Source: Schistosoma mansoni
Taxonomy: Eukaryota; Platyhelminthes; Trematoda; Strigeidida; Schistosomatidae
Reading direction: 5' to 3'
Length of the DNA stretch: 64,000 bases
Assembly: GCF_000237925.1 (NCBI RefSeq)
Contig: NC_031495.1
Coordinates: 32,402,706 to 32,466,705, forward strand
The translations under genes were made by a program, and so were the position numbers. Under the pieces are notes generated by a model that made no database searches, had not been told where the DNA came from, and saw only the letters and a list, made by a program, of their open reading frames with translations. Of this stretch, positions 48,530 through 62,481 are shown one piece after another. How positions within the stretch are numbered: position 1 is the first letter of the stretch; every line of letters starts with the position of its first letter.

Positions 48530-49082
48530 GATGGAGAAGTATCAGGTGAACGCGAACGACTGTATTGTATTTGGAATACAAAATCAGGCAGTCATCAGTA
48601 CAAAAGAATCATTGGCTCATACAAACACCACAGCCTGGTTCTGCTAGGCAGAGGCCGGCCTCTACGGTCATGGCGTGAACGACACATGTGCAAAATTTCT
48701 TGCAGTAGTAGAGGAACTACAGTGCGATTAATTACCTCAATTAAGACAATGAATAGACATAACAGAAATGACCGTCAATTACAAGAATGGACTTCATGCC
48801 TCGAAGGAATATAAATGTCCTCTAGAAGATTACTCAACGGTCTACGAAACCAAAGGATGGCTAAAAGGACACATCAATTCATGTCGTCCTCAATTAAGTC
48901 GACTACACCAAACAATATCAAACGAAAGACTACGAAATCGAAACCATCAATGTATACAATTACCTAAGAGAATCGAAAACATGACATTAACAATAAACAT
49001 CTACATGAATACCCACATTCTGGATGCAACAAAAAACCCTAATCTCAAGAGGAATTATCAATCATTGCTATTTTATTTATAG
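48530..49082 (+). other. Possible repeat-derived ORF with C2H2-like segment
   Basis: An open frame at 48768-49082 (104 aa) contains 'EYKCPLEDYSTVYETKGWL' followed by KGHINSC, which resembles a C2H2 finger with one cysteine replaced, as found near the N-termini of some retroelement proteins. The preceding 240 bp looks like older coding sequence but is not readable in one frame. Host gene or relic cannot be decided. Confidence 0.25.
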
Positions 49083-52000
49083 GTGGTTTGCCATCACTGG
49101 ATAAAAAGTAAAACTAAGGACATAAAAATATCGAAAAACTGCGAGAACAACTATTGAGCTAAAGTAGTTGTGTCATGTTTTTATGTGTGCCTCTTCACCA
49201 GAAGAGCCCACCGGCGTCCCCGACTGTGTTTGACTGGAAAAAAACACAATAAGATGTAACAAGAATGTAACGGAAATAAAACTCTGAAAATCCCTTCACA
49301 GAATTTCGTTGGACAGTACTGTCATCCATTTGTTTCTCCTCGCTGTCGTGTATTTTACCCTTTACTCAGATCTCTCTAACCACAACTTGTGTTTTTTAGC
49401 TTTCATCGTCTGGGCTTTTATTATATGATTTGAATAAAGACTTACCTTCCGTTACCAATTTTCTCTCTTTCATGTTGCCAGACTGTTGAAAATAAGGTCT
49501 TATTTGACCAGTCTCAAGGTTACGTCATGGTTCAGATTGTGACTGTCACCTCTTGACTGTGTGTGGAAAGTTTACTGGAACCCTTGCAGATAGATATTTG
49601 ATCCTATCTTGTTGGGAATAATTTCAGTGACTCTTAGGTATTGAACTCTTGTATATTGACCGTCCTTGTTGTTTACTGCGTTAATTCGTGTTAGAGAAAC
49701 CCTTGACTGTATAGAACAGGTATTTTGTATTTTTGATATAATTTGTTCTCATCCTTGAATTATAACCGTTCGAATTGAGCACAGAGTTTGCGTTTCGATA
49801 TGATTTAATACAGGCAACTGGAAAACGATTTGTGCACTATACAGAAAAAAGTAGTCTGGTGTAATCGAATAAATTTTTGGTTCGTTATTTTTGCATCCAT
49901 ATCGAATATTGGCATTTCAGTCGTTATAAGAATATAAGAGACACTTGTTAGAAACACCATATGAATTATCCTAATCGTAGAACGAAATTCGGCACAATGT
50001 AGAATATAATCAAATAACGATAAAGGCAAGTGAAGCGTCATTGATAAAACATGTAACAACGAATACAACCAAAAGTATGCAAAACGGTTGTTCATAACTT
50101 CAGGTGGATTGATGGAAATGTACAATGAAGTGTATTTGATATAAACTAATGATTGGAATCTGACACCAGAAACATTTAGTCATAATTATTGATAAAACTG
50201 GAATTGAAATATTTGTTTTCGATTGTGCTAGATTCCAAAAGCTTGTTGTTAAAGGAATGCACGAAGGTGCAAAGATATTGTAAGATCATCTTCGTTGATG
50301 TTGTATGTCGAAATGATTGGGGGCCTACTAGAGTTAAACGAGAATGGTGACGAACCAACTAACGCTGAAATCACACCTCGCGACCGGCCCTTACGTGGTT
50401 TGAACCATCGACGCATCAAAGGATCATGGACGCTATGAAGACTGTACAACACAAAAAACGTTATTACAAGAATATATTAGTAAAGGTACAACCACGGAAA
50501 TACAGAAGTGAAAGAACAACCACTGCCGCGTGGGCCAGTCCATGGCATATCATTGATTGATGCGCGTTGACTATCCTTGACTTTGACAGGGATCAATGAT
50601 CTGTTCGATATTCAGTGACCCTACAATATGTACTTTCCATGCTTGTAGGACAACTTATAGAAAAACCAGAGGTGAAGGTGTTGAGCTAAACCATCCGCGA
50701 TGGTAGAGATTTGTTGCTCAGATGGAATTTTGTTCTCTCAATCGTGGAGCTTTTCTAAAGGTTATGTAACCCAGCATTAAAGACCAACCGGATATTCACA
50801 GGAATACGTGCTGCGAGGATTGTTACATACTGGCTGGCCTAATATCTCACTATAAGAACTCCATCATCAGTCTAACTGCCAACGTAATATTTGAAGATTT
50901 AGGTAGAGTTTGAGTTAAAGTACCCCATTTAGAATGTCTGAAAAACCTTTTTGACATGAAATAACAAGCGCAACACCACCTTGAATTTTATATTCTATAT
51001 GTGAAGATACTAATTAAGTCTAGGACGCACACCATCACCAAAGTAAAAACCTAGTCCTCTTAGATTCCTGCCCCACGCCAACGAATCGCCGAAAATGTTC
51101 ATTATTTATCAGATAACATCAACATTTTTTACGTCACACGTTAGGTTTCGTAATGTTTGTGGTTGTTAAACAGCTTTTCTTCCAGCTAATTAGTAGTTTG
51201 ATGTAGAAGCTGCTTACTACCTGGGCGAATGTTTGGTTTGCTCAATGTGGTTATTTGTAACAAAGCAACTCCTGAAAGCGAAAGTCACTATTTATCAAGT
51301 TAAAAATAAAACATAGTCAGATTTTCAAACAAAAATTGACCCTAAAACCTTTTACACTTGATTTATAGTGACCTAGCTTCGTTAATCGATCACCTTCATA
51401 ATCCTTATTATATAAATCCCAATGGTGTTCGAAATCCGAAGGCAATAAGAAGCAGAGGCCACAGTTTGTTAGCGGACGGCATAGATCGCAAGGCTACGAG
51501 CACATTGAGCGACTTTAAAGCAGAGAGGTAAATGTGTGTGTGAGCAACTACAGAGGTGAATTTATAGTCAAATCGGATAAGGAACAGCTAGGTAAGGTAA
51601 AGGCTAATAATGGGATTCGAGTACATATATACATGGGGGAGAGAATGATTCATCAGGTGATGTTTAGGCCATCACGTGGAGTGAAATGAGCGTAGGCCGT
51701 CATGTGATCAGGCGTACACGTTTATACAGACAAGACAGTGATCACAATAGTACAAGGAAATATATGAATTGTTACTGTTCCAGTAACATTGTGTGTTAGG
51801 TAGGTTAATATAAGAGCTCACTATGTTTAACCAGAATCAGAATCGATTGTAGGAGAGTTGCTATAAATTTATCTCCCTAATTAGGGTGGCGACGAACATG
51901 GATGGTGGTAGTTGTTCATAAAATGTAGGCTGAAGCAATTCATCAGTAAACTATGAGCATTATATAAGTTGCTAGTATATAATCATTAACAATTCTATTC

Positions 52001-54415
52001 ATTATAAATATCATCATTTTTTACTGAACTGGCACATTATTATGTAACTTATCTGAGACATAAAAATTATATGAGTAGTATTTGTCGTTGATAACCTCTT
52101 CTGCCCGCTTTCTGAACATATATAGGAACCGTATACAACATTGCTGTAACTGTCACATTCATTGGTCACATATTCCGCATAAGTAAAACGATACATGTTT
52201 TTTATGAGTATGGTAACTAAACCATGTTCTTAGTTAATAATAAATTATAGGGTTAACAAATGAATTTTCATGAACAGAATCTGCAATTACTAACCAGATT
52301 ATAAACAAAGTTCTAATGCATACGGACGAGTAATATATAAATAGTGCCTGTCAGTGGTGTCACTATTGTATGTAAACAGTGAACTACTAATAGTATTATG
52401 AACGTTGTAGCTAAATTTTTCTGAGATTTCATATTACCAATTCAAGTCCTTGGATCGGTTTATTCGATGCTTGCAGCTTCCATAGAAATAGTAAGTCGTT
52501 AGGTGAAATTCTAAGGGGTTAGAAAATGAAGCGCATTGTTTACAAGACACTTGTAAGTACGTTCTGTTAGTTGCTACTTCGTTTACTTAATGAATATGAT
52601 ACTGATAACGAAGTTTAATCGTTTGCTTCATGATTGATTGGTTGTTTTTCAGAATCACACTAATCTGGGAAGGTCCTCATACGTTTTCTGACATGCAACT
52701 TATGGCTTCTATTAACTAATTGAAGGGCTCAGACCTTTCTAATAATCAAGTCTATGCCAGTACACGACTTGGCAAATTTATGGATATGGAAAACTATGTG
52801 AAGAAACAATTGACAAGTTGACGATAACTGTGTTTAATATTGACTACTTCCACGTTTGTTCATCTGATGAAGCATTTAAATGTAAGTGTAATAATTGTAC
52901 TCAGTCTTTTGCACTATAAACCTTGTTATTATGTGTAATTATAGTGTAGATCGATATTAATACTACTTTGATAATAGACCTAATCGCAAATTTGCAGATA
53001 TTTTACTATGTGAATGCCTAATCTATAAGGTCTTACGTGGAAGTCACATCGTTATTTACAATGACTTGTCGTAACGTGACACTTAACTATATGATACTTA
53101 GTACTTCAGAAGAATACATTTGTGCTGGGAGTAGAATAATATATTCAAAGTGAATAAAGGCAGGTTATACGAAATGACCACATCTGCAGGCCTGAGCCGT
53201 GTCATCTGATTGAGTGGATGTTTCTGCATTCACCAATGCTGACCTTCTCTAAGTCTTACATGTTAAATATACGTATCTTCAGAAATCATATGCTCGGATT
53301 TAAAGACCGTCTAATTAGAAACCGATGCCACAACAAGTATTGATCGGAATATACTATCATCGTGAAGAAACTTATATATACAGCGCTACACTAGCGAAAC
53401 TTCTAAACGGATTCAGCGCTACAAGTTTTCATAACGAAACGGGTACTTATAAAGCAAATATATAGTTGTATTTCATTTTCACAAACAGTTACTCGTTACG
53501 ATTATCGGTATATCTCCCCATGGAACTACGAAGAAAACGAAAATAAAATTTGGGCAAGTTTATTGGTGCTTCACTACTACTGGTAAAAGAAGAGCAACAC
53601 TTGGTGTAGAAAAATCAGTCTACAAGTTGTATATATAGTTAAGTTAAAAATACTGCTACAAAGAACTTCTAGTGGTAAACAGTTCCTGTCACGTCTCCAC
53701 ACTTCGTTTGATACCTGTACTCAATCCATAAAAAACTTTGTGTATTTGACGTACTTCCCTGAATTTATCGATGACCTGTTTACCAGTTCGACCCTAAATA
53801 CTTTTTAGTACTTCACCTATTGATGGTGATTGCGGCATCACCTGCCTCAAATTTTCTTTTGCTTCTGAGAACAACTTTCTGGTCCATGCATCACAAACCA
53901 TTCATGAACTACTACAAGGATGATTATGAAGCATTTTGAATGATTTTATGACACCTCCGCCGTCCAAAGTAACACAGAACACTGATTGGCAGTCCAGAAA
54001 CATAGACCTTAGACGTCACATGCTAATTAAAGTTCTCACGATTTTTGATTTATTGTTAGACCTTGTGGTTTACGCTTGTGGTGGACCAAAAATTATATTA
54101 ACTCAACAATAGCAATAAGGTTATTACGTCCAAATGTTAATATTATAGTATACAAATTCTAAGTTATAAACACAAAAAAGGTTAAGGGATGTTACTCAAG
54201 TCACCAGGTTGGTGCTTGTTCGGTTGCGTTTGGTAACAGAATCCGCAATTATGGATAATTAATAATACCAGTGTGGTTGATATGGTTCCAGTAATATACC
54301 TAAGCGTAGAATATAATGTAAATGTCGCTGCAGTCAATAAATGAAAATGATAAGTGATTCAGAGTTCAGTTATCGTAACCACAAGCAACGGAGAACAAGA
54401 GACGTGTGAATAGTA
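49083..54415. other. Unassigned A+T-rich DNA
   Basis: No gene that I can support in about 5.3 kb. Open frames of 60-106 codons (49805-50125, 50176-50452, 52014-52196) lack recognisable domains. Around 50690-50755 there is sequence similar to the hairpin region at 21490-21550, pointing to a dispersed repeat. Confidence 0.45.
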
Positions 54416-54777
54416 GTGTATTTACGAGCGGTTAACAACGTGTGTCATGAAATGAGCAATACAGAACGGAAAAGTGTGTTCAAGTCCATACAATTAAACA
54501 ACATGTACAATCATTTTGTGGCGAATGTACAGACTGTGAAAATTAACGAAACAAATGCAAATAATACCAAAAGCTATTTACAAAGGAGGTGTGTTATGCC
54601 TACCTCCACACGCTTATGACCAAATGTGGATTGAAACAACCCAAACATATATTTAAACCTCACGTCCTTCAGAAGTTTACTTCTGGCGTGAACGTAGTAA
54701 ACGTGGATAGTTCGAGAAGGAATAGAAGTATTCTCCTCTTCTTTTTGGAGTTCCTTTAGCACATTATCGAATTCAGT

Positions 54778-55104
54778 TGAAGATACGACCAGTATTCTAG
54801 TTTGACAACTATTAACCAGCAACACCTTCTATATTAGAATCGTCCCCCAACCAGTTAAAATCAGAAGTCAGATGCGAAGAGGTTGGGAAGATATATTTGA
54901 TGTGTTATCAATATATCGAGAAGCGACTGATCTAATCTGGCTAGTAAACGTAGGAACTGTTTCCACGCTGGGTCGTATCGTGACCTGGTGCTGATGCATG
55001 ACCGAACGCCTTCAGCTAAACAAGTCCACTAAAACTAATGTGGTCAACATCCAATGTCGAACACTTGAAAAGCTATTGGTTTTGGGCAATTATTTACAGA
55101 TACA
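54778..55104 (-). mobile_element. 3' LTR of Ty3/gypsy element (fossil)
   Basis: 327 bp with TG...CA ends, direct repeat of 62155-62481, differing at about four positions. A polypurine tract lies immediately inside it (about 55112-55124 on the - strand), as expected before a 3' LTR. The length agrees with the roughly 328-bp LTR reported for the schistosome element Boudicca. Confidence 0.8.
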
Positions 55105-55269
55105 GATCACTCCCCCCTAGTGAGGTGGTGATGACCCTAAGACGTGGCCAGCCAGAAGTTTAAACCCAACGAGTTTGTCGTTGGTAAACACTTTTCTGAT
55201 AGCTTGCTATGTTTAGCAGCGTCTGGTTGTCTTTCCCTACACTAAGGGACTATGAAGTGCAACATGGTA

Positions 55270-56900
55270 ATAAGGAAACAAAGTAAAATGAGAATTTCGG
55301 TTTCTTGTGAAAATTCGTCGTTCTTTTCCAGCCGTCCTAAAAAAGAAAAAAAATATAAACGTGCAAGTGCATGTCGAAAATACACGTACTTGAGTAAGGA
55401 CACAAGGTGAGCGGAAAAAAAGTAAATAAACTAATGCGCTTTTGACAGCATAAAAGCGATTGTAAAAAAATTGGTTTTTTGGGTTTTTTTTATAAAAAAA
55501 TATATACGTTGAAAAGTAAAAAAATTGTGTTTTTTTGGAATAAGTATATAAAAATGAGCATATTAAAAATCTTTTATAATAAATAATGCAAGGGAGATTT
55601 GAGATAAAGTTTGTGTCCTACGTGCAATAGTCGTTTAAATGTTCTGGAAATTATTATTATTATTATTCACAAACACCTTATGGGTACATAAGTGCTGTGA
55701 AGAAACCATTTCGGGTTTCTTCAAAAATGCAATAATACACAATTTTCAATAATGTTAGCATTACATTTGCCATGTTTGAGAAAGCAAGGAAAAATAAAAT
55801 ATTAATAATAGAATAGTAATAATAAATCAGGTTCTGAGTAATTGGAAAGAATTTTGAATTGATTTTGAAGGAGGAAAGGAAAAAACTAAGGAAATAGAAA
55901 TGAAGGAGTCGCGGAATACGTTAATATCTTAACGCAGAACAAGAATAAACAACTATGTATGTATAGCAAAAACGAGTAATAAAAATAAAATAAAATAGAA
56001 TAAATTAATAAGTAAACAACTTATTATAACGGTAAGATATGACGTTAGAATAAGTGTTTGTGCGTATACAGTCATAGTTTTGGGTGATGCTATGAAAGTC
56101 TCAATTAAGTGCAAAAGATAATCAATATGTATGAGGTGTATATACATAGTGAAGATAAAACGAGTTGATAAGTTGAATTCAGCGTAACACAAGTTATTGT
56201 CTTAATCCAAAGCTTCGTAATCTTAAGAATAATATTTATTTAGAAGGAAAAAAAAGAGAAAAGAAATGAACACATAGTGAAAGGGTCCAACCGTGATCAT
56301 AATAGTGTAATGGATATAGACTTTTGAGATAAGCGAATAATTTAAAAATAATAATAATAACAACAATAATAAAACCTTACGGATAAATACGTGTAGATTT
56401 ATGTAACAGTATACAGAGTGAAACCGGGTATTAGTATAAACATTAGTGCAATAATAATAATTTAGAATGATGCTATCATAGTCACAATTAATTGCAAAGA
56501 ATAATTAAATATAAATTTCTATATGTTATATATATGTTGTGAATATTTTAAAAAAAAATTATTTGTTTAAGTGGAACATAGGGTTTTTTGTTTTTAATTG
56601 TAGACTTTGGATATTTAGGAATAAAATATATTTAGAAGGACAAGAAGAGACGAAGAGAATATCTGATGTGTCGAAAGACCAATAATGATATTAATAACAG
56701 TAATAATTATAAATACGAACATAAGCAGACTTTGTATATTAAGATAAATATAAAATAAAGTGAAATAGACGTGAAAAGTTTCAAAGGTTTCACTTTGCTT
56801 TTCAGTCAGTTAGATAGATGACGGACCTTTTTTGTATAAATCGTTGTTAAGCACGTTGATATTCAATAGGTGACACAATCCACTTTCGGAAAGAAAATCA
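55270..56900. other. Very A+T-rich stretch inside the gypsy element
   Basis: About 1.6 kb with poly-A/T tracts and short ATT/AAT arrays (55651-55671, 56349-56372). It lies 3' of the CR1-like LINE on the - strand and could be that LINE's long 3' UTR. No coding sequence recognised (a 79-codon frame at 55953-56192 is low complexity). Confidence 0.5.
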
Positions 56901-58345
56901 TCAAGAAGACTTCGGAACCGGATTATAGTTTCACTGCATCAGAGGTTCATTGGCAGTCTATTCCACATGGTTGAGTAGCGAATAACGAAAAAATTCTGGC
57001 GTAAACTTGTGTGCGTTTTTGGAATCGCTAGAATATTTTCCTCATTGCGTAGATTGTGGGACGGTATCATAGAGTATGAAGGGGTAGATAGCGGAGAGTA
57101 AGAAATACCGTTAAGAAGCCCGTAGAGAAAGATAAGGTTTAATTTGATACTCCTGATCCAGAGAGGTTCTAGTTTGAGTTGTTGACATCTTTGGTGATAG
57201 TCTTTGTCGTCAGAATACCCCAAAACAGCTTTGGTGAACCTTCTTTGAACACCTTCAATTTTAATCAGGTCATTATGCCTGCAATTCCTGTAAACTAGAA
57301 TACCATATTCAAGAATTGGTAAGATACATTTTCTGTATAATAATAATCTCGATTCGGTATTATTGAAATTAATCATTATGAATCCGATGAGCTTTCTAGC
57401 TTTGGATACTTGAGATGCAATGTGTTCAGAAAAGTTCAAACTGTCGCTATATCTTAAACCCAAGTCACGAACAGTGTTGAGAGGTTTCAGTGTATGTTTG
57501 TGTATAGCCAGATTTAAGTTAAGGCAACGGCCAATGTTAATAAATCCACTTTTGTCAACATTAAGTGGCAAATTCCACGAAATAGTCCATTCGTACAACT
57601 TTTTTATTTCTTCTTGGATTACCGTTGAAATATAGCTTTCTTTTGTGGGAGATGAGAATGAATAAACCACTTTCAGACCATCGGCAAGAAGAAAAGGTTT
57701 ACCATATTGAAAGAGGGAGCAAACGTCATTGATAAAAAGGAGAAATAGTAGTGGACCAATTACACTTCCTTGTATAACCCCACTGGTTACATTCACAGGT
57801 TTGGAGTAGAAAGATCCAAAGCGGACAATTTGGCTACGTTCTTCTAAAAATGACTTGAGCCAAGATAAAAGGGGATTCTGTATTCCATATGAAGAGAGTT
57901 TTAGAAGAAGAAGTTTGTGTGAGACGCTGTCGAAGGCCTTACTAAAGTCGAAGTACAGAATTATCACAGACTGACCAACATCTCTTCTCTGGGTAATTTG
58001 ATCAAAAAATTCCAGGTGCGATGTGAAGCATGAGCGTTTGATCATAAACCCGTGTTGGGATGGGCTGATCAGATTAGCCGAAAGCAAAAATGATAACAGC
58101 TGTTTGTGGACTATTTTTTCCATAGTTCTTGACAGCACGGATGTCAAATTAATTTGTCTGTAGTTAACAATATCACTGCGTGATCCGGTTTTGAATCTGG
58201 GGGTGATAAGAGATGTTTTCCATACAGATGGATAGGCCCCATATTCCATAGATAAGTTGAAAAGTTTTGAACAAAATAATGGGAATTCTCTACTACCATA
58301 TTTCACAAATGATGAGAGAATCCCGTCAGGTCCACCGTCGTAGGA
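56760..58345 (-). mobile_element. CR1-like LINE, 5'-truncated, long open RT frame
   Basis: A single frame of 455 codons (58306-56939) covers RT nearly to the end: 'FKTGSRSDIVNYRQINLTS', 'SPSQHGFMIKRSCFTSHL', 'YFDFSKAFDSVSHKLLLLK', 'SGVIQGSVIGPLLFLLFIN', and the tail 'WNRLPMNL'. The catalytic box reads LADG where FADD is expected, so the enzyme should be inactive despite the open frame. The frame begins just after a 'GGPDGILSSFVKYG' block at about 58340, where it abuts the gypsy integrase, so the copy is 5'-truncated as is usual for LINEs. It is probably the youngest insertion here. Confidence 0.88.
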
Positions 58346-61300
58346 CTTTTTCTTACTCTTCCTCCAGAACGCGTTGTCCTCAGTTTATTTTACGACGTTA
58401 GTGAAGTATCAACGTGTGTGTCGAATGGAGTACTACAAGTGTAGGAGCCGTGTCGTTCGAATGTACTGAAAGAAATTCGACGAAGATAGGGTTTCCTTCT
58501 AAGTACGCTGCTTTTAGGCGGTCGATACTGACGCTTTCGTTCGTGCCGTTCTTATCTACTACATAGTACTTGGGCTCACATTGAAGAACTTTGAAGGGTC
58601 ATTCGTATGTTGATTCAAGTGGTCGTCGATGTGAGTCTCGACGAACGAAAACGTGTGTACTATGTCGCGATTCAGGTTGAACGAAAACATCAGTTGATTG
58701 AGGTCGAGTGTGAGCAGGTTTAACTGAACGCATTGCGTTTGTAAGCCCGCTCGTGTAAGAGTTTCGATCCATGTTCAATGAAGAAGCCGAAGGATCTACG
58801 AATTCTCCTAAAAGTCGGAGCGTCGTTCCATAAACGAGTTGAGATGCAGTGTATCCAATGTCAGCATTCACTGCATTGCGGATACCTAGTAAGACGAGTG
58901 GAAGAGCGTCTGCACACTTTGGAACGTTTGTAGCTGATAGAGATGCTTTTAGTTGTCGATGGAAACGTTCTACCAACCTGTTCGCTTGTGGGTGGTCGTT
59001 CGGAAACGAGTGATTCATAATAGTGTGGTCAGACAAAGGAAAAGTCAAGATTCGAACTGGCGTCCGCGGTCTGTAGTGATAGTTGAAGGGAGGCCGAAAT
59101 TTGCAACCCATCGTTCAACGAAAGCGCGAGCCGCAGTTTCAGCAGTAATGTCCTTAATCGGTACTGCTTCTGGCCATCGAGTAAAACGGTCTACGCATGT
59201 TAGGAGATATGAGTATCCGTTTGAGTCGGGTAAGGGTCCTACCAAATCTAGATGGACGTGGTCGAAACGAGCGTCGGGGGTTTTGAAAGAGCCTAAGGGA
59301 CATTTGTTGTGTCTTATGACCTTAGATTTCTGACACCTCACACAGGAGTGTGCCAACTCCCTCACGTCTCTATTCATACCAGGCCAGCAAAACCGTTCGG
59401 CTATAAGCTTGATGGATGCACGAACACCTGGATGAGAAGGATTGTGAAACGTATTGAAGACGTTGCGTCGATAATGTTTTGGTACTATTGGACGATCCCT
59501 ACCTGTAGATGTGTCGCAAAGTGAGGTTTCCTTACCTGTTCCCATCTGCTTAATACTTAGTTTAAGAGTTGTCGAGGATAACTCGTGCTGAAGATCAGTG
59601 TCTTTTTTGAAGCTGAGAGAGTTTAAGAAGGTCGATTCCCTGAAAACTATTCAAGAAACTTATTCGGGACAAGGCGTCTGCGACTACATTGTTTTCTCCA
59701 GAAATGTGTTGTATATCTGAAGTAACCTGCGAAATTTAGTCTAGTTGTTAAGACTCTTGGGGTGAGTACTTGTCTGAAGATGAACTTAAAGAGAAGTTAA
59801 GAGGTTTATGATCGGTAAAAAGCGTAAATTCTCTTCCTTCGATGGAATGTTGGAAATGCCGTACAGCACAATACATAGCTAGGAGTTCCCTACCGAACGT
59901 GCTGTACCTAGATTCAGCGTCTAGCAACCGTTTCGAAGAAAATCCTAAAGGTTGCCATGAGTTGTTAACCCATTGCTGTAAGACTCCTCCGATTGCTGAG
60001 TCGGATGCGTCTACGGCGATGCTAATGGGCGCTCGGGTGTCTTGATGCGCAAGCAGAGTTGCCTTAGCCATTTGTTCCTTAACTGTGGAGAATGCTTTGC
60101 GAGCGGTGTCGTCTAAACTAATTGATTTTGCATCTCCACGAAGTTGGTCGGTTAACGGTTTCATAAGGGATGCGCAATTCGGTATGAACCGTCCGTAGAA
60201 ACTTACGAGGCCGTTAAAATTTCGCAAATGCTTAATCGTGGTCGGTTCTGGGTAATCCAGTATGGCCGCCACTTTGCTTCTAAGGGGTCGGATGCCTTGA
60301 GCATCAATAGTGTGTCCTAAGAAGTCTAAGGAGTTGGTTCCGATTTGTCATTTCTGAATGTTGACAGTAATGCCACGCCTTTTGAGTCGATTGTAAACGA
60401 TGTCCAGATGATGGAGATGTGATTCTCTGTCCGAACTTGCTATGAGACAGTCATCAACATACGCATGTACGAAGTTGAGACCTCGTAAGACGTCGTCTAT
60501 GAACCTTTGGAAGGTTTGAGCGGCATTTCTTAGTCCGAAAGGCATTCGCAAGAATTCGTAGAGGCCGAAAGGAGTGATGATGGCGGTTTTTGGAATGTCG
60601 TCGGTTGCCATAAGTATTTGGTTGTAAGCCTTAACTAAGTCGATTTTCGAAAAGACAGTTGTGCCTTCTAAGGTAGCTGTCAAATCGTGAATGTGGGGCA
60701 ATGGGTAACGATCGGGAATGGTTTTAGCATTCAGACGCCGATAATCACCAGTTGGACGCCAATCCTTTTTAGGGACCATGTGCAATGGGGATGACCATGG
60801 ACGATTTGATGGTCGAATGATCCCTAAGTCTATCATGTGGTCGAACTCATTTTTAGCCAACCTAAGCTTTTCGGGAGCGAGTCGGCGTGCTTTTGAGAAT
60901 ACAGGTGGTCCTGTAGTCGAGATGTGATGTGTAACATTGCTGGTTACACAAGGCAATTTAGGTTATGGTTGATATATCCCGGAGTATTTGTCGAGTAATG
61001 ATTGATATAGGGGGTCCATGGCATGCTTAATTGTGACTGGGGATAATCTGCAAACAGAAAAAGGAGTTACGCAGACAGATAACTTAGTGTTTCCGTCTAT
61101 TAACTTTCGTGAGCGTGTGTCGATGAGCAGATTGTGGTATTGTAACAGGTCTATACCAATGATTGGAATAGAGACATCTGCAACAATGAAAATCCAGTGG
61201 ATGGGTTTGCGTAAACCCACATTAAGGTAAACGTACCTTTTGCCGTATGTAGCGATTGGCTTTCCGTTTGCCGCCTGTAAACTTAAAACAGACTCGTGAA

Positions 61301-62154
61301 GTCTATCGCTAGAGTTCGCGGGAAGAACGCAAACTTCTGCGACGGTGTCGATGAGGTAGCGAACTTTCGTTGTCACATCCGTGGCGTATAACAGACGGCT
61401 ATGTTCGCCGGCTACGGTTGCCGTTAACGCGTGCCGGCTTGGAAGTTTCCCGAGTTCCTTTTCGTGTCAGTGGATTCGGAGTTCGGATAATTGAAGGGTT
61501 TCCTGCAATTTCTAGAAGACTTACTATACTGGTTACGATACCAGCACCAGTCGGAATTATCTGTCTCTCGTGGTCGAGAGACAGATCGCCTACGTGAGAT
61601 ACTTCTACACGGGGGTTTTGACCGACTACGGTCATTACGAAATCGAAGGTAGCGTGTGAGTGTGTGACATAGTTCGGCTATGTCAGTCGTGGTCGTTTGA
61701 GGTTTTTCTTTGACGGAAAAGACCTCAGCGCTAGTGTATTTCGTAATTTTTAAAATGCGATCAGCAGATGCAGCCAGTTCATCTACGGAGTTGTTTTGAA
61801 ACGAGACAAGAACTGCTTGCCATCGTTTCGGGAGTTTAGATAAGAAAAGCTGTTTGAATAGGCCATCGTCGAAAGTTCTTTGACCTATCACCTCGCTCAT
61901 CCTTAACAACACGTCCGTCGCGGAGCCATGTTGCAGATCGATATTGTTAAGGAGTCGATCCAACCGTTGTCGATCGGTTAGATCTCCGTATTATGATGAA
62001 CAAAAGATAAATAATTAAAGTATATATGAAAACTCGAAAAAATATCACAATATATAAAAATCAAATAAAGCAACACAATGAATAATTAAGTTCTAAAAAG
62101 GAACAGACTCACAGTTAATACGTTTGGTGTACCAGATCACATCGGTCTCACCAC

Positions 62155-62481
62155 TGAAGATACGACCAGTATTCTAGTTTGACAACTATTAACCAGTAAC
62201 ACCTTCTATATTAGAATCGTCCCCCAACCAGTTAAAATCAGAAGTCAGATGCGAAGAGGTTGGGAAGATATATTTGATGTGTTATCAATATATCGAGAAG
62301 CGACTGATCTAATCTGGCTAGTAAACGTAGGAACTGTTTCCACGCTGGGTCGTATCGTGACCTGGTGCTGATGCATGACCGAACGCCTTCAGCTAAACAA
62401 GTCCACTAAAACTAATGTGGTCAACATCCAATGTCGAACACTTGAAAAGCTATTGGTTTTGGGGAATTTTTTACAGCTACA
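62155..62481 (-). mobile_element. 5' LTR of Ty3/gypsy element (fossil)
   Basis: 327 bp, direct repeat of 54778-55104. Just inside it on the - strand a TGGTGAGACC-type sequence could be the tRNA primer-binding site; no tRNA was identified. Confidence 0.78.

Larger units (their letters stand above)
54778..62481 (-). mobile_element. Ty3/gypsy LTR retrotransposon (Boudicca-like), broken, with LINE inside (fossil)
   Basis: The order on the - strand is 5' LTR (62481-62155), gag remnant (about 61990-61400), protease region (61376-60963), reverse transcriptase (60956-60350), RNase H (60290-59748), integrase (59545 to about 58350), then a CR1-like LINE, a terminal region with polypurine tract, and 3' LTR (55104-54778). 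The element is broken in at least five places besides the LINE insertion, and the first part of gag is missing. LTR divergence of about 1% suggests a fairly recent insertion. Family assignment rests on LTR length and pol resemblance and is not certain. Confidence 0.8.

Noticed and set aside
50360-50420. tRNA gene or SINE B-box at GGTTTGAACCATCGA
   Set aside because: Only a loose B-box-like string; no A-box at the right distance, no cloverleaf and no tail.
54990-55030. CTGATGCATGACCGAAC in the 327-bp LTR as a hammerhead ribozyme
   Set aside because: The core needs CTGATGA and GAAA with pairing stems. The last core base differs, GAA is followed by C, and no three-stem fold is visible. The sequence also belongs to an LTR.
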